Assembly: GCA_020849535.1 (NCBI GenBank)
Contig: JADLGB010000296.1
Location: forward strand, 1 to 40,138
Length of the DNA: 40,138 bases
Reading direction: 5' to 3'
Source of the DNA: Candidatus Hydrogenedentota bacterium
GTDB taxonomy: Bacteria > Hydrogenedentota > Hydrogenedentia > Hydrogenedentales > SLHB01
Shown here: in pieces, positions 40,073 through 40,138 of the stretch
How positions within the stretch are numbered: the stretch's first letter is position 1
Layout: each line of letters opens with the position of its first letter
Program-made: the position numbers and the translations under genes
Notes under the pieces: model-generated
Told to the model about the DNA's origin: nothing
Database searches by the model: none
What the model saw: only the letters and a program-made list of their open reading frames with translations

Positions 40073-40138
40073 CTGCCTCGCTTGCCAAGCGCGGCAGCAC
40101 AGCGCTACGTTCAAGTGATCGGTGTGACGGCCTGTATC
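40073..40138 (+). repeat. Dispersed hairpin repeat, copy 3 (window end)
   Basis: It matches 1-66 with several differences and continues past the window edge. The element that follows copy 1 at 93-378 would be expected next outside the window. Confidence 0.8.

Larger units (their letters stand above)
39585..40138. other. Terminal intergenic region with tandem and dispersed repeats
   Basis: No gene is supported after the PadR promoter. It includes a 14-bp tandem repeat (39909-39979), a CGGGCG-TCT-CGCCCG hairpin just after it, and the terminal dispersed hairpin repeat (40073-40138). Confidence 0.65.

Noticed and set aside
1..40138. A circular plasmid or phage closed by the terminal repeats
   Set aside because: The repeat copies differ at several positions, and no replication, capsid or mobilisation genes are seen.

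Overview
The window is GC-rich bacterial DNA with densely packed genes separated by intergenic stretches full of short dispersed repeats. No rRNA, tRNA or CRISPR was seen. Gene content (two-domain DUF1080 protein, sorbosone-dehydrogenase-like GSDH, Tat-exported beta-propeller, GH36-like secreted protein, AlgB/KinB-type two-component pair) and the repeat style suggest a free-living heterotroph related to Planctomycetes, Verrucomicrobia, Lentisphaerae or Hydrogenedentes. That placement is inference from style only, with no marker gene.

Layout. 1-650: a terminal-inverted-repeat element. 653-5538 (mostly minus): a membrane protein built from three 2TM+PH-like modules, a small anchored protein, a His/Cys-rich peptide (plus strand), inorganic pyrophosphatase, a glutaredoxin-like protein and a double-DUF1080 lipid- or glycan-type hydrolase candidate. 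5826-11935: PflX-like radical SAM enzyme, a 53-aa membrane peptide, a Tat-exported beta-propeller, a TPR protein, YjbQ, a 2TM protein and a TauE/SafE transporter. 12004-13900: a rhaT-rhaM-like sugar transporter and mutarotase pair bracketed by two direct copies of a ~180-bp MITE-like element. 13934-15070: a secreted GSDH-like lipoprotein.

15238-24840 is the most striking block. It encodes a sigma-54-dependent response regulator, a KinB-like sensor kinase, a 24-aa membrane peptide, kdpF, kdpA, kdpB and kdpC, and a kinase-less KdpD fused to a USP domain and a PTS EIIA-Ntr-like domain. Between regulator and kinase genes lie a perfect 19-bp palindrome and a -24/-12 promoter with exact spacing. 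The likely reading is high-affinity K+ uptake driven by a bacterial enhancer-binding protein instead of KdpDE, with a KdpD-EIIA fusion as post-translational or signalling input.

24900-27801 (minus) is a tightly packed trio: a secreted nuclease lipoprotein, a trypsin-fold protease (4-bp overlap) and a patatin-like lipase. 27802-29516 is repeat-rich and has no convincing gene. 29517-33968 (minus) holds a GH36-like secreted protein, a UbiB/AarF-type kinase and ispE. 34159-34439 is a 129-bp tandem repeat. 34535-36307 (plus) holds a 51-aa Cys-containing protein, a glycerophosphodiester phosphodiesterase and 6-phosphogluconolactonase. 36398-39508 (minus) holds a two-CBS protein and a PadR / c-type cytochrome / APC permease operon with a palindromic operator candidate. 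The window ends inside another copy of the repeat with which it begins.
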